DNA of 50,945 nt from Eubacterium sp. An11 (GCF_002161065.1 NZ_NFLV01000023.1:1-50945); one strand, 5' to 3'. Shown: positions 40,882 through 49,884, counted from the first letter of the stretch. Numbers and translations are program-made. Notes: generated from the letters alone by a model not told the origin.

Positions 40882-40951
40882 ATTTCATAAGAAATTGTAT
40901 TTCTATGAAATAAAAAACGATCCGCGAGGACCGCGCTGCGGCGGATAGGAA
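40879..40951. repeat. 73-nt repeat, copy 3, inside the tyrS leader
   Basis: More diverged than copies 1 and 2 (for example GATCCGCGAGGACCGCGCTGC). It begins in the T tract of the T-box terminator, between that and the tyrS start. Confidence 0.85.
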
Positions 40952-40979
40952 GATGCCGCAGATGCGGCTGCACTCGGCT

Positions 40980-41009
40980 CAGGAGTTCCATGTGGCAGAA
41001 CTCCTTTTT
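40980..41009 (+). terminator. Second terminator-like hairpin before tyrS
   Basis: AGGAGTTC (40981-40988) pairs perfectly with GAACTCCT (40998-41005), followed by TTTTT. It lies between the T-box terminator and the tyrS ribosome site, so transcripts that escape the T-box must pass it as well. Confidence 0.7.
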
Positions 41010-41037
41010 ACGCACTACAAATCAGGAGGAAAGAAAG

Positions 41038-42267
41038 ATGACATTATACGATGAATTAGTGGCAAGGGGACTTATTGCTCAGGTGACCAATGAAGAGGAA
41101 ATCAAAAAGATGATCAATGCGGGAGAGGCGACTTTCTACATTGGTTTTGACCCGACGGCGGACAGCCTTCATGTGGGACATTTCATGGCTCTGTGCCTGA
41201 TGAAACGTCTGCAGATGGCAGGCAATAAACCGATCGCCCTGCTGGGAGGCGGAACCGGAATGATCGGCGATCCGTCCGGACGGACTGACATGCGTCAGAT
41301 GATGACCAAGGAGACCATCAATCACAATATCGAGTGCTTTAAAAAGCAGATGAGCCGTTTTATCGATTTCTCCGACGGCAAGGCGCTGATGGTCAACAAT
41401 GCGGACTGGCTGCTGGATCTTAATTATGTGGATCTGCTCCGTGAAGTGGGAGCTTGCTTCTCCGTCAATAACATGCTTCGTGCTGAATGCTATAAACAGC
41501 GGATGGAGAAAGGCCTGTCCTTCCTGGAGTTTAACTACATGATCATGCAGAGCTACGACTTCTACGCATTATACCAGAAATACGGCTGTAATATGCAGTT
41601 TGGCGGCAATGACCAGTGGAGCAACATGCTGGGCGGAACAGAGCTGATCCGTCGTAAGCTTGGCAAAGACGCTTACGCCATGACTATCACCCTGCTGCTG
41701 AACTCCGAGGGCAAGAAAATGGGTAAGACTCAGTCCGGCGCTGTATGGCTGGATCCGAATAAAACTTCTCCGTTTGATTTCTACCAGTACTGGAGAAATG
41801 TGGCTGACGCCGATGTTATGAAATGTATCCGTATGCTGACTTTCCTGCCGCTGGAAGAAATCGACGCCATGGCAGACTGGGAAGGCAGCCAGTTAAATAA
41901 AGCCAAAGAAATCCTTGCTTACGAACTTACTAAACTGGTGCATGGCGAGGAAGAGGCAAAGAAGGCAGAGAGCGCAGCAAAAGCATTCTTCGTGCAGGGC
42001 AGCGCGGCAGGCGCAGATATGCCGGAATGTGTGCTGGCGGAGGAAGACTTTACGGACGGCAGCATTGATATCCTGAGTCTTCTGGTAAAAGCAGAGCTGG
42101 CGGCAACCCGTTCCGAGGCAAGAAGAAATGTAACCCAGGGCGGCGTTACCATGGACGGCGAGAAAGTAACGGATATCAAAGCTTCTTACACCATGGATGA
42201 TTTCCAGGGAGACGGTCATGTTTTAAAACGTGGCAAGAAGAAATTTAAAAAGATTCTTGCAAAATAA
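41038..42267 (+). CDS. tyrS: Tyrosyl-tRNA synthetase
   Basis: 409 residues, start 8 bases after AGGAGG; the frame open from 40990 includes the hairpin region and is not used. Class Ic synthetase: HIGH-type HVGH, GDPSGR, the tyrosine-binding QSYDF, GGNDQW, KMSKS-type KMGKTQSG and a C-terminal S4 domain (EARRNVTQGGVTMDGEKV). It charges tRNA-Tyr. Controlled by the Tyr T-box, which names the amino acid independently. No strong terminator follows. Confidence 0.97.
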   Translation: MTLYDELVARGLIAQVTNEEEIKKMINAGEATFYIGFDPTADSLHVGHFMALCLMKRLQMAGNKPIALLGGGTGMIGDPSGRTDMRQMMTKETINHNIECFKKQMSRFIDFSDGKALMVNNADWLLDLNYVDLLREVGACFSVNNMLRAECYKQRMEKGLSFLEFNYMIMQSYDFYALYQKYGCNMQFGGNDQWSNMLGGTELIRRKLGKDAYAMTITLLLNSEGKKMGKTQSGAVWLDPNKTSPFDFYQYWRNVADADVMKCIRMLTFLPLEEIDAMADWEGSQLNKAKEILAYELTKLVHGEEEAKKAESAAKAFFVQGSAAGADMPECVLAEEDFTDGSIDILSLLVKAELAATRSEARRNVTQGGVTMDGEKVTDIKASYTMDDFQGDGHVLKRGKKKFKKILAK

Positions 42268-42370
42268 TTTTCGGACAAAATACATTTGTCAGGAATACTT
42301 TTCAGGGGCATGGGTATACTGTTTCTGTCAGTTCACAGCGTAAAGCGTGAGCGGGAAAGGAGTAAATCTT

Positions 42371-42667
42371 ATGTCTAAAAATCAGAAAAACAGTCAGAAT
42401 AACGCAAAAAACCGTTCCGGAAATTCTTCCAGAAACAGCAGTCAGAACTGCCCGAGAAGTTCTTCAAAGAGCGGTTCTCAGAACAGTTCCCGGAATCAGT
42501 CTGATGATGAATCCGACGGGGACGGGCAAGGGCATCTGAGCAAAGGCGGGGCAGAGACAGTGCCGAAGGACAGCGATGATTTTTGGCGCCGGCAGAACGG
42601 GCAAATTTGCCGGATCCATAAAGGCGCGAGGAATTATCTGCCGTCCGGCACACGGTGGTGCTGGTAA
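42371..42667 (+). CDS. Small Asn/Ser-rich hypothetical protein, perhaps frameshifted
   Basis: 98 residues, start after GGAAAGGAG. The first 50 residues are almost only Asn, Ser, Lys, Gln and Arg (SKNQKNSQNNAKNRSGNSSR), followed by an acidic stretch. The last 30 residues change character abruptly. In the next frame 42620-42750 reads ...VVLVNVPQSPGCGGRCRK and then ends KTME just 10 bp before the terminator, so the natural product may continue there through a frameshift or sequencing error. No known function. Confidence 0.5.
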   Translation: MSKNQKNSQNNAKNRSGNSSRNSSQNCPRSSSKSGSQNSSRNQSDDESDGDGQGHLSKGGAETVPKDSDDFWRRQNGQICRIHKGARNYLPSGTRWCW

Positions 42668-42759
42668 ATGTGCCGCAAAGTCCGGGATGCGGTGGACGGT
42701 GCCGCAAAACTCATGGCACCGATGACTGTGTTGCGAAGACAATGGAATAAATGAGCATG

Positions 42760-42813
42760 GAGGCTGTATTGCCGGCAGAAGATTCAGACCGGCAGGCAGC
42801 CTCTTTGTTTTTT
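42760..42813 (+). terminator. Intrinsic terminator
   Basis: GAGGCTG (42760-42766) pairs with CAGCCTC (42797-42803), with an inner GCCGG/CCGGC stem, followed by TTTGTTTTTT. Confidence 0.88.
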
Positions 42814-42944
42814 ATTTAAGAAATACAGATGGGATTTGCTGTTAAGTAAAAAACTATCCGGCAGGGAGCGTGTCGCCATGGAACAGGAAACCGGGCAGTT
42901 TTGCTGCATAATATGATAGTAAAGGACAGGGGAGGAAACAGTTC

Positions 42945-43280
42945 ATGCTGAATTTTATTTCCGTATCGGATGCGCTCAGATTATGCTATGATAAGAAAGG
43001 GATTCTTGTGGACGTTCGTTCAGAAGAAGATTACAGAAACGGCCATCTTCCCATGGCGGAACATGTGCCGCTGGAAAAAATACTGCAGGGAGGATACAGG
43101 CCGGAGAACGGCATGCCGGTATTTTTATATTGCGACACAGGGGCAGCCAGCCTGCTGGCGGCCAAAAAGCTGGGAGAAGAGGGTGTGGAGGCATACAGCG
43201 TGGCCGGAGGCCTGACCTCTTACCGGGGATACCTGGAAAAAGAGGAGGATAAGCTCTGGACCATGGTATTTGTGGAATAA
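42945..43280 (+). CDS. Single-domain rhodanese-like protein
   Basis: 111 residues; GGGGAGGAAA precedes the ATG. Rhodanese fold: ISVSDALRLCYDKKGILVDVRSEEDY, GHLPMAEHVPL, the active-site loop LYCDTGAASLLAAKKL with the persulfide Cys, and VAGGLTSYRG. A sulfur carrier or sulfurtransferase; partner unknown. It stands alone, 140 bp before the methyltransferase gene. Confidence 0.9.
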   Translation: MLNFISVSDALRLCYDKKGILVDVRSEEDYRNGHLPMAEHVPLEKILQGGYRPENGMPVFLYCDTGAASLLAAKKLGEEGVEAYSVAGGLTSYRGYLEKEEDKLWTMVFVE

Positions 43281-43418
43281 AGGGTCCCTGCGGAGCCGGG
43301 GGATTGCAGACCGGAGGAGGCAAAGCGGGGATAGGAGTTGACACATTCCTGCGGAATCAGTAAAATACTTCTATATTATAGTTTACAGTGAATTTACAGC
43401 AGAGCAGATGGAGGAAGA

Positions 43419-44591
43419 ATGGAAGGCAGATATGAGTTTGTGGCGCCGTGTCATTTTGGACTGGAAGCGGTGAGCAAAAGAGAAATCAGCGATTTGGGAT
43501 ACGAGATTGTCCGGGTAGAGGACGGCAAAGTGACTTTTACCGGGGATGTGGAGGCTCTGGTAAGAGCCAATATTTTTTTGAGGACAACTCAGCGGATTTT
43601 GTGGAAGGTGGCGGAGTTTCGGGCTGTGACCTTTGAGGAGCTGTTCCAGGGGATTAAAAATATACCATGGGAGGAGTATTTCCCAAAGGATGCCCGTTTC
43701 TGGGTCACCAAAGCGACCTCAGTGAAAAGCACGCTTTTCAGTACTTCTGATATCCAGTCCATTGCCAAGAAGGCTATGGTGGAGAGGATGAAAGAGCATT
43801 ATCATATCAGCTGGTTTGCAGAGACCGGGCAGGAATACCCGGTGCGTATTTCCATTTATAAAGATATGGTGACCGTGGGACTGGATACTTCCGGCGAGAG
43901 CCTGCATAAGCGGGGGTACCGGAAGATGGTCAGCAAGGCACCGATCGAGGAGACGCTGGCAGCGGCTCTTATCAGGCTGACTCCGTGGAATAAGGACAGG
44001 ATTTTGGTCGATCCGTTCTGCGGCAGCGGTACATTTCCTATTGAGGCGGCCATGATGGGGGCAAATATCGCTCCTGGTATGCGCCGGACATTCCAGGGAC
44101 AGCAGTGGAAGAATCTTGTTTCGGAAGAAGTATGGCAGAGGGGTTTTGAGGAGGCGCAGGATCTGGTGGATACCAGTGTGAAGATGGATATCCAGGGATA
44201 TGATATTGATCCCCTTATCGTAAAGGCCGCCAGAGAAAACGCCGGCCGCGCCGGTGTGGCGGAACTGATCCATTTTCAGCAGCGTCCGATACATAAACTG
44301 CGTCATCCGAAGAAGTACGGTTTTGTCATCACCAATCCTCCGTACGGAGAGCGGATGGAGGAGAAAGAGGACATGCCGATTCTCTACCGGGAGATCGGCG
44401 AGGCGTTTTCCCATCTGGACGACTGGTCGGAATACATTATCACCGCCTATGAGGATGCCGAACGGTACATCGGCAGAAAGGCGGACAAGAACCGGAAAAT
44501 CTATAACGGCATGATGAAGACCTATTTCTATCAGTTCCTGGGACCGAAGCCGCCGCGGCGCAAGCGGCCGGAGCAGGCAGGCAAAGCGTGA
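43419..44591 (+). CDS. THUMP-domain class I RNA methyltransferase (YpsC/RlmL-like)
   Basis: 390 residues; GGAGGAAG precedes the ATG. The N-terminal THUMP region (~1-160) is followed by the SAM fold with VDPFCGSGTFPIEAA and the amino-methylating NPPY motif (VITNPPYGER). This pattern is shared by RlmL/RlmK N-terminal halves, which methylate guanine N2 in 23S rRNA, and Bacillus YpsC. First of several RNA-modification and repair genes here. Confidence 0.9.
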   Translation: MEGRYEFVAPCHFGLEAVSKREISDLGYEIVRVEDGKVTFTGDVEALVRANIFLRTTQRILWKVAEFRAVTFEELFQGIKNIPWEEYFPKDARFWVTKATSVKSTLFSTSDIQSIAKKAMVERMKEHYHISWFAETGQEYPVRISIYKDMVTVGLDTSGESLHKRGYRKMVSKAPIEETLAAALIRLTPWNKDRILVDPFCGSGTFPIEAAMMGANIAPGMRRTFQGQQWKNLVSEEVWQRGFEEAQDLVDTSVKMDIQGYDIDPLIVKAARENAGRAGVAELIHFQQRPIHKLRHPKKYGFVITNPPYGERMEEKEDMPILYREIGEAFSHLDDWSEYIITAYEDAERYIGRKADKNRKIYNGMMKTYFYQFLGPKPPRRKRPEQAGKA

Positions 44592-44666
44592 GGCGGCGGA
44601 TAATGTATGCATAAGAGCTTGTGGAAACGGTAAAATGCAGAAGAGTGAAAGGTGTGGATAAATAGA

Positions 44667-45251
44667 ATGAAAAAGAAACTGATATTTGCAACGGGAAACG
44701 AAGGAAAAATGCGGGAGATCCGCCAGATTCTCGGCGACATGGATTATGAGATCCTTTCCATGAAAGAAGCAGGCGTGGATGTGGAGATCGTGGAAGACGG
44801 CGAAACCTTTGAGGACAATGCCATCATCAAGGCAAAGACCGTCATGGAAGCTACCGGCTGTCTGACATTGGCGGATGATTCAGGGCTGGAGATTGATTAC
44901 CTTAACAAAGAACCAGGTGTGCTTTCCGCCAGATACATGGGAGAGAACACATCTTACCGCATCAAAAATCAGATTCTGCTGGACCGGCTTCACGGCGTGC
45001 CGGCGGCAGTGCGGGGCGCGCGGTTTGTCTGCGTCATCGCCGCCGCATTTCCGGACGGACACATTGAGACAAGGCGGGCTACCATCGAGGGACGGATTGC
45101 CGATGAACCTGCGGGAGAAAACGGTTTTGGCTATGACCCGATTTTCTATGTGCCGGAGCTGGGAAAGACCACCGCGGAGCTTTCCGAAGAAGAAAAAAAT
45201 GCCATCAGTCACAGAGGGAAAGCCCTCAGAATGATAAAGGAGATTTTGTAA
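44667..45251 (+). CDS. XTP/dITP diphosphatase (RdgB/HAM1)
   Basis: 194 residues. The ATG at 44667 gives the standard N-terminus; a GTG five codons earlier is less likely. Family motifs: FATGNEGKMREI, EDNAIIKA, LADDSGLEID, NGFGYDPIFYV and SHRGKALRM. It removes non-canonical purine triphosphates. Directly followed by the phosphodiesterase gene with no gap. Confidence 0.95.
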   Translation: MKKKLIFATGNEGKMREIRQILGDMDYEILSMKEAGVDVEIVEDGETFEDNAIIKAKTVMEATGCLTLADDSGLEIDYLNKEPGVLSARYMGENTSYRIKNQILLDRLHGVPAAVRGARFVCVIAAAFPDGHIETRRATIEGRIADEPAGENGFGYDPIFYVPELGKTTAELSEEEKNAISHRGKALRMIKEIL

Positions 45252-45758
45252 ATGAGAATTTTAGTGATCAGTGATTCTCATGGACGTAATGATGATGTGT
45301 CCGGTGTCATCCGTCAGGTTGGCCCCATCGACACACTCATCCATTGCGGCGATGTGGAACGCGGAGATGATTATATCCGTTCACTGGTAGACTGTCCGGT
45401 ATACATGGTCGCTGGAAATAACGACTACAATCTGGACCTTCCGCCGAAAATCATAACAAAGATCGGAAATTACCGGGTGATGATCGTCCATGGACACACC
45501 TATCATGTATACAGAGGCGTCGATTATCTGAAACGGGCAGCCCTGGAGGAAAAGGTGGATGTGGTCATGTTCGGCCATACCCATGTTCCTTTCATCGATA
45601 TCGGCCATACCCTCACGATCTTAAATCCGGGCAGTTTGTCTTATCCGAGACAGACATCCCGCAAACCAACCTTTCTCCTCATGGAGATTGATGAAAACGG
45701 ACAGGCTCACTACGGACATGGCTACTACAAATCAAAGTTCAGCGAGCTGACCATATAG
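45252..45758 (+). CDS. YfcE/MJ0936-type metallophosphodiesterase
   Basis: 168 residues; the ATG follows the rdgB stop immediately and AAGGAG lies within the end of that gene. Metal-binding motifs in order: ISDSHGR, HCGDVE, GNNDY, VHGHTYH, GHTHVP. It hydrolyses small phosphodiesters. The fixed rdgB-YfcE pair is common in Firmicutes. Confidence 0.94.
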   Translation: MRILVISDSHGRNDDVSGVIRQVGPIDTLIHCGDVERGDDYIRSLVDCPVYMVAGNNDYNLDLPPKIITKIGNYRVMIVHGHTYHVYRGVDYLKRAALEEKVDVVMFGHTHVPFIDIGHTLTILNPGSLSYPRQTSRKPTFLLMEIDENGQAHYGHGYYKSKFSELTI

Positions 45759-45792
45759 ACGAGTCAGAAAAACAGAATAGAAGGAGATGAAC

Positions 45793-47166
45793 ATGAAAAA
45801 AGGAGACATTTTAGAAGGAAAAGTATTGAAAACAGAGTTTCCCAACAAAGGGATCTTATATATAGAAGAGAAAAAAGTGGTCGTAAAAAATGCACTGGAA
45901 GGCCAGACCATCCGCTTCTCTGTCAGCAAAAAGCGAAAAGACCGGGTGGAAGGCCGCCTGCTGGAAGTACTTGCGCCGTCGCCTCTGGAGACTGCATCCC
46001 AGGACCGTGTCTGTCAGCATTTCGGTATCTGCGGCGGCTGCGCCTACCAGACTCTACCTTATGAGGAACAGCTGGCCCTGAAGAAACGCCAGGTGGAAGA
46101 TCTCATTGAAAAAGCCGGCTTTGATTTTCCTGTGGAAGATATCTACGGCAGTCCCATCGCCCGGGGTTACCGCAATAAGATGGAGTACACTTTCGGAGAT
46201 GAGGAGAAGGGCGGACCGCTGGCGCTGGGCATGCACCGGAAAAACAGCTTTTATGATATTGTCTCCTTAAAGGACTGTCACATCGCAGACCCGGATTTTA
46301 TGATTATTTTGCAGGCAGTCCTTCAGTATTTTACGTCCATCGGCGCATCCTACTACCACAAAATGCGAAAGGAAGGGTTCCTCCGTCATCTGGTGCTGCG
46401 CCGATCCGTCAAGACCGGCGATATTCTTGTAAATCTGGTCACCACCACTCAGTCGGAGCTGGATACCGACGTCTTTGTGCAGGCGCTCACATCCGCAAAA
46501 ATCGATGGAAAGATTGTGGGGATTCTCCACACCTTAAACGACAGTCCGGCGGACGTGGTGCAGAGCGACGAGACCCGTCTCCTCTACGGCCAGGACTATT
46601 TTTATGAATACCTGCTGGATATGCGTTTTAAAATCTCTCCGTTCTCCTTTTTCCAGACCAACACTCTGGGAGCGGAGGTTCTCTACGAAAAAGTAGGCGA
46701 GTACGTGGGAGATACAAAGGACAAGCTCATCTACGACCTTTACACCGGCACCGGCACCATCGCCCAGATGATGGCGCCATACGCCAGGAAAGTGGTCGGT
46801 GTGGAAATCGTCGAGGAAGCCGTGGAGGCTGCCCTCCTCAACGCCGGGGATAATCACCTGACTAATTGTGAATTCATTGCCGGCGATGTCCTCAAGGTTG
46901 TGGATAACCTCACCGAAAAACCGGACATGATCATCCTCGACCCTCCCCGCGACGGTGTCAATCCGAAGGCCCTTCGCAAGATTATCCGCTTCGGCGTCGA
47001 CGAGATGGTCTATGTCAGCTGCAAACCAACCAGCCTCATGCGCGATCTGGTGATGCTCCAGGAGGCCGGCTACGCCGTGAAGCGCTGCTGCTTGGTTGAT
47101 ATGTTCCCGATGACCACGGGAGTGGAGACTGTGTGCCTTCTTTCTCGCAAAAATCAGACGGTTTGA
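45793..47166 (+). CDS. 23S rRNA (uracil-5-)-methyltransferase RumA/RlmD family
   Basis: 457 residues. The second ATG (45793) is spaced 6 bases from AAGGAG; the first overlaps it. TRAM-like N-terminus, a 4Fe-4S set with CQHFGICGGC, the fold-back SPFSFFQTNT, the SAM motif YDLYTGTGTIAQMM, DPPRDG, and VYVSCKP with the catalytic Cys. It makes m5U in rRNA; it could be RlmCD-like, acting on two sites. The 240 bp after it hold only a terminator and the WYL promoter. Confidence 0.94.
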   Translation: MKKGDILEGKVLKTEFPNKGILYIEEKKVVVKNALEGQTIRFSVSKKRKDRVEGRLLEVLAPSPLETASQDRVCQHFGICGGCAYQTLPYEEQLALKKRQVEDLIEKAGFDFPVEDIYGSPIARGYRNKMEYTFGDEEKGGPLALGMHRKNSFYDIVSLKDCHIADPDFMIILQAVLQYFTSIGASYYHKMRKEGFLRHLVLRRSVKTGDILVNLVTTTQSELDTDVFVQALTSAKIDGKIVGILHTLNDSPADVVQSDETRLLYGQDYFYEYLLDMRFKISPFSFFQTNTLGAEVLYEKVGEYVGDTKDKLIYDLYTGTGTIAQMMAPYARKVVGVEIVEEAVEAALLNAGDNHLTNCEFIAGDVLKVVDNLTEKPDMIILDPPRDGVNPKALRKIIRFGVDEMVYVSCKPTSLMRDLVMLQEAGYAVKRCCLVDMFPMTTGVETVCLLSRKNQTV

Positions 47167-47289
47167 GCGTCAGAGCAATACCTCAAAATGCAACTTGTAT
47201 TTACCAAGTGAGAAAAAGTACTGCGAGAATTATAATTGTCAAATATAAAAAGATAAAATGTGTCAAAAAAAGTAAATGACCCAGGATCT

Positions 47290-47331
47290 GACCTGCGGGT
47301 ATCTTAAATAAGGTAACCGCGGGTCTTTTTT
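47290..47331 (+). terminator. Terminator downstream of the uracil methyltransferase gene
   Basis: GACCTGCGGGTATC (47290-47303) pairs imperfectly with GGTAACCGCGGGTC (47312-47325), then six T. It is 124 bp from the stop codon. Confidence 0.75.
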
Positions 47332-47357
47332 CGTATCTTCCAAAATGTTATGATAAG

Positions 47358-47398
47358 CATGACAGACAGTTGTCATGTTTGGATTGTTATGATACAAG
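47358..47398 (+). promoter_or_regulatory. Promoter and operator of the WYL regulator
   Basis: TTGTCA (47370-47375), 17-bp spacer, TACAAG (47393-47398). CATGACA (47358-47364) and TGTCATG (47371-47377) form a perfect 7-bp dyad over the -35 box, probably the autoregulatory site. Confidence 0.6.
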
Positions 47399-47410
47399 CG
47401 GGAGGGGCAA

Positions 47411-48343
47411 ATGAAAACAGATCGACTGATTGGTATTTTGTCGGTTCTTTTGAAGAAGGAGAAATGCACCGCTCCGGAGCTGGCGGAGAGGTTTGAGGTT
47501 TCAAGGAGAACGATTAACCGGGATATAGAGGCGCTGTGCAGGGCAGGGATACCTATCTGTACCATGCAGGGAGTCGGCGGTGGTATCCGCATTATGGACG
47601 GATACCGGATGGACAGGACATTGTTGACTTCCAGGGATATGCAGATGATTCTGGCGGGACTGCGCAGTCTGGACAGTGTCAGTGGCAGCAGTTATTACAG
47701 GCAGTTAATGGAAAAGCTGCAGGTGGGCGGAGCGGATTTCGTCAGCGGCAGGGATTCCGTGCTCATTGATCTGTCCTCGTGGTATAAGGAATCCCTAGCT
47801 CCCAAAATCGCACTGGTCCAGGATGCCATTGCCGAAAGAAAGCGGATTGCATTTCATTATTATGCGCCGGGAGGAGAGAGCATCCGGCAGGTGGAGCCGT
47901 ATTATCTGGTGTTCAAATGGTCCAGCTGGTATGTGTGGGGCTGGTGTCTGGCACGAAAGGATTTTCGTTTATTTAAACTGAACCGGCTGGATCGTTTAAA
48001 AATAATGGAGGAAGATTTTGCGCCCAGGCCGGTGCCGATGCCGGATTTGTCCAATGAAAGAATCTTTCCGGCGAATATCCGGGTAAAAGTTGCCTTTGAA
48101 TCAGATGCGAAATGGAGACTGGTGGAAGACTTCGGACCCGAATGTTTTGTGGAGCAGGAAGACGGGCGCCTTCTGTTTCAGATGGATTACACCGACGAGG
48201 AATCTCTGGTGGGCTGGCTGCTGACTTTTGGGGCAAGAGCAGAGGTTCTGGAGCCGGAAACAATAAGGGAGAAATTGCTGAAAACAGTGGAAGGAGTTAT
48301 ATCTGTTTACCAAAGAGAAGGAGAAAAGAAACGGGAGAAGTAG
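47411..48343 (+). CDS. HTH-WYL transcriptional regulator (YobV/YafY type)
   Basis: 310 residues; GGGAGGGG precedes the ATG. The HTH_11 domain covers 1-60 (LAERFEVSRRTINRDIEAL), the WYL ligand-binding domain ~135-215 (IAFHYYAPGGESIRQVEPYYLVFKW) and the WCX C-terminal domain to 300. It likely controls its own gene and the TfoX-like and GyrI-like genes that follow. Confidence 0.92.
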   Translation: MKTDRLIGILSVLLKKEKCTAPELAERFEVSRRTINRDIEALCRAGIPICTMQGVGGGIRIMDGYRMDRTLLTSRDMQMILAGLRSLDSVSGSSYYRQLMEKLQVGGADFVSGRDSVLIDLSSWYKESLAPKIALVQDAIAERKRIAFHYYAPGGESIRQVEPYYLVFKWSSWYVWGWCLARKDFRLFKLNRLDRLKIMEEDFAPRPVPMPDLSNERIFPANIRVKVAFESDAKWRLVEDFGPECFVEQEDGRLLFQMDYTDEESLVGWLLTFGARAEVLEPETIREKLLKTVEGVISVYQREGEKKREK

Positions 48344-48409
48344 GGCATACTGGTATGCCTGCGTGAGACAGTAAGACAATTAAAGCAGATGATAGCAGGA
48401 GGAAAATCT

Positions 48410-48754
48410 ATGGCACAAAAAGAACTGGCGCTTTATGTGGCAGAACAGCTGGAACCGCTGGAAGATATCCGATATATTCCCATGATGGGAGGCTGGCTGT
48501 TTTATTATCGGGAAAAGTTAATTGGCGGCATATACGAAGAAGGATTTGCTGTGAAGGATACATCGGCGTCCAGAAGATTTATGCCGGACTGCCGGAATGA
48601 GGTGTGGGAAAATACCCCGGCGGCTTTGCTGCCCTGCACTATTTTGGAAGACAGTGAGAAATTGTGTCAGATGGTAAGGGAAATGTATCCGGAACTTCCG
48701 GCTCCGAAGGCGAAGAAACCGGGAAAAAGAAGGAGGAAAACAGATGGCGTTTGA
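48410..48754 (+). CDS. TfoX N-terminal-domain protein
   Basis: 114 residues, start after GCAGGAGG. The TfoX_N fold is seen in ALYVAEQLEPLEDIRYIPMMGGWLFYY and GGIYEEGFAVKDT. A Lys/Arg-rich tail follows. Despite the name, stand-alone TfoX_N proteins in Firmicutes have no proven competence role. It overlaps the next gene by 11 bp. Confidence 0.88.
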   Translation: MAQKELALYVAEQLEPLEDIRYIPMMGGWLFYYREKLIGGIYEEGFAVKDTSASRRFMPDCRNEVWENTPAALLPCTILEDSEKLCQMVREMYPELPAPKAKKPGKRRRKTDGV

Positions 48755-49376
48755 TTATAAGAAAGAATACAAAGAATTTTATCTTCCGGGCAGGAAACCG
48801 CAGATCATAGAGGTTCCGAAAATGAACTTTATTGCCGTCAGAGGAATGGGCGATCCCAATGAGGAGGGCGGCGCTTATAAAGAATCCATCAGCCTTTTGT
48901 ACGGCATTGCATTTACCATTAAAATGAGCAAGAAAGGTAGCCGTCAGATAGAAGGGTATTTCGATTATGTAGTGCCGCCGCTGGAAGGATTCTGGCGACA
49001 GGAAGGCGTTCAGGGAATTGATTATGGGAGAAAAGACGAACTGCAGTGGATATCTGTCATCCGTCTGCCGGATTTTGTGGACAAAGAGGATTTTGACTGG
49101 GCAGTTGCGGAGGCAGAGAGGAAGAAAAAACAGGATTTTTCCAAGGTGGAATTTCTTACCATAGAAGAAGGATTGTGCGTCCAGTGCATGCATATCGGAG
49201 CCTTTGATGATGAGCCGGCGACCATTGATCTGATGGATACATTTCTTGAGAAAAAGGGTTATATAAACGATTTCTCCGATGAGCGGATGCACCATGAGAT
49301 TTATCTGTCCGACGCCAGACGTGTTCCGGTGGAGAAATGGAGGACAGTGGTGCGGCATCCGGTGAGAAAGGCGTGA
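48744..49376 (+). CDS. GyrI-like small-molecule-binding protein
   Basis: 210 residues; AAGGAGGAAA precedes the ATG. GyrI-like/SOUL-type fold: EVPKMNFIAVRGMGDPNEEGGAYKES, DYGRKDELQWISVIRLPDFV, VEFLTIEEGLCVQCMHIGAFDDEP, HHEIYLSDARR. Such proteins bind amphipathic drugs or cyclopropanoid compounds and often accompany a regulator, here the WYL protein. Confidence 0.88.
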   Translation: MAFDYKKEYKEFYLPGRKPQIIEVPKMNFIAVRGMGDPNEEGGAYKESISLLYGIAFTIKMSKKGSRQIEGYFDYVVPPLEGFWRQEGVQGIDYGRKDELQWISVIRLPDFVDKEDFDWAVAEAERKKKQDFSKVEFLTIEEGLCVQCMHIGAFDDEPATIDLMDTFLEKKGYINDFSDERMHHEIYLSDARRVPVEKWRTVVRHPVRKA

Positions 49377-49396
49377 CAGATTAAAATATGTTTTGG

Positions 49397-49873
49397 TTAG
49401 TTATTAAGTTCTGCAAGCATGATTTGTTCCAGACGAGTGATATCTGGAAACACAACTTTTTTGCCTCTTGCATGAAGCTGACGAAGCCGTTTCATGTTAG
49501 TGCTGACTTCTTTGTGGATGGAGTGTTTTACTGGTACGGGATTGTTATTGCGGGTATGTATATGATCCAGATAGTACTCCCGGACTGGAAACATATTCTG
49601 AAGGAGAAATGCAGCTTCACGCCCATCAAATTCACCAAGAACAATAGTGAGGCATCGGCCATATTTTTGTACCTGTTTATCATGAATCGCCCGAAATTTT
49701 TCCACACGGGTACTTAACGGGACCATCCATAGCAGGGAGGTTTTTTTGTCGCGGAGACAATAAAAGGTAGGACGATATGTGCCGTTTTCTTTATTCTGCA
49801 TCAGTCTGCTGTCATGCACTTTTTCGAAATATTCGTCTTTAATATGGTAAACATAACCTTCCTGATAAATCAT
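49397..49873 (-). CDS. Type III toxin-antitoxin endoribonuclease toxin (CptN/ToxN-like)
   Basis: 158 residues, start 5 bases after GGGAGGA. The upstream sequence holds 46-nt tandem repeats followed by a terminator, the diagnostic arrangement of type III toxins. The protein fits the compact ToxN/AbiQ fold: IKDEYFEKVHDSRLM, TSLLWMVPLSTRVEKF, a middle segment ending LTIVLGEF, AAFLLQNMFPV, and the conserved Lys/Ser/Val-rich segment PVKHSIHKEVSTNMKRL. It should cut RNA unless caged by its repeat RNA. CptIN is favoured by the repeat length; ToxIN or TenpIN are possible. The family call is moderate, the context strong. Confidence 0.82.
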   Translation of the reverse strand: MIYQEGYVYHIKDEYFEKVHDSRLMQNKENGTYRPTFYCLRDKKTSLLWMVPLSTRVEKFRAIHDKQVQKYGRCLTIVLGEFDGREAAFLLQNMFPVREYYLDHIHTRNNNPVPVKHSIHKEVSTNMKRLRQLHARGKKVVFPDITRLEQIMLAELNN

Positions 49874-49884
49874 TTTTCCTCCCT

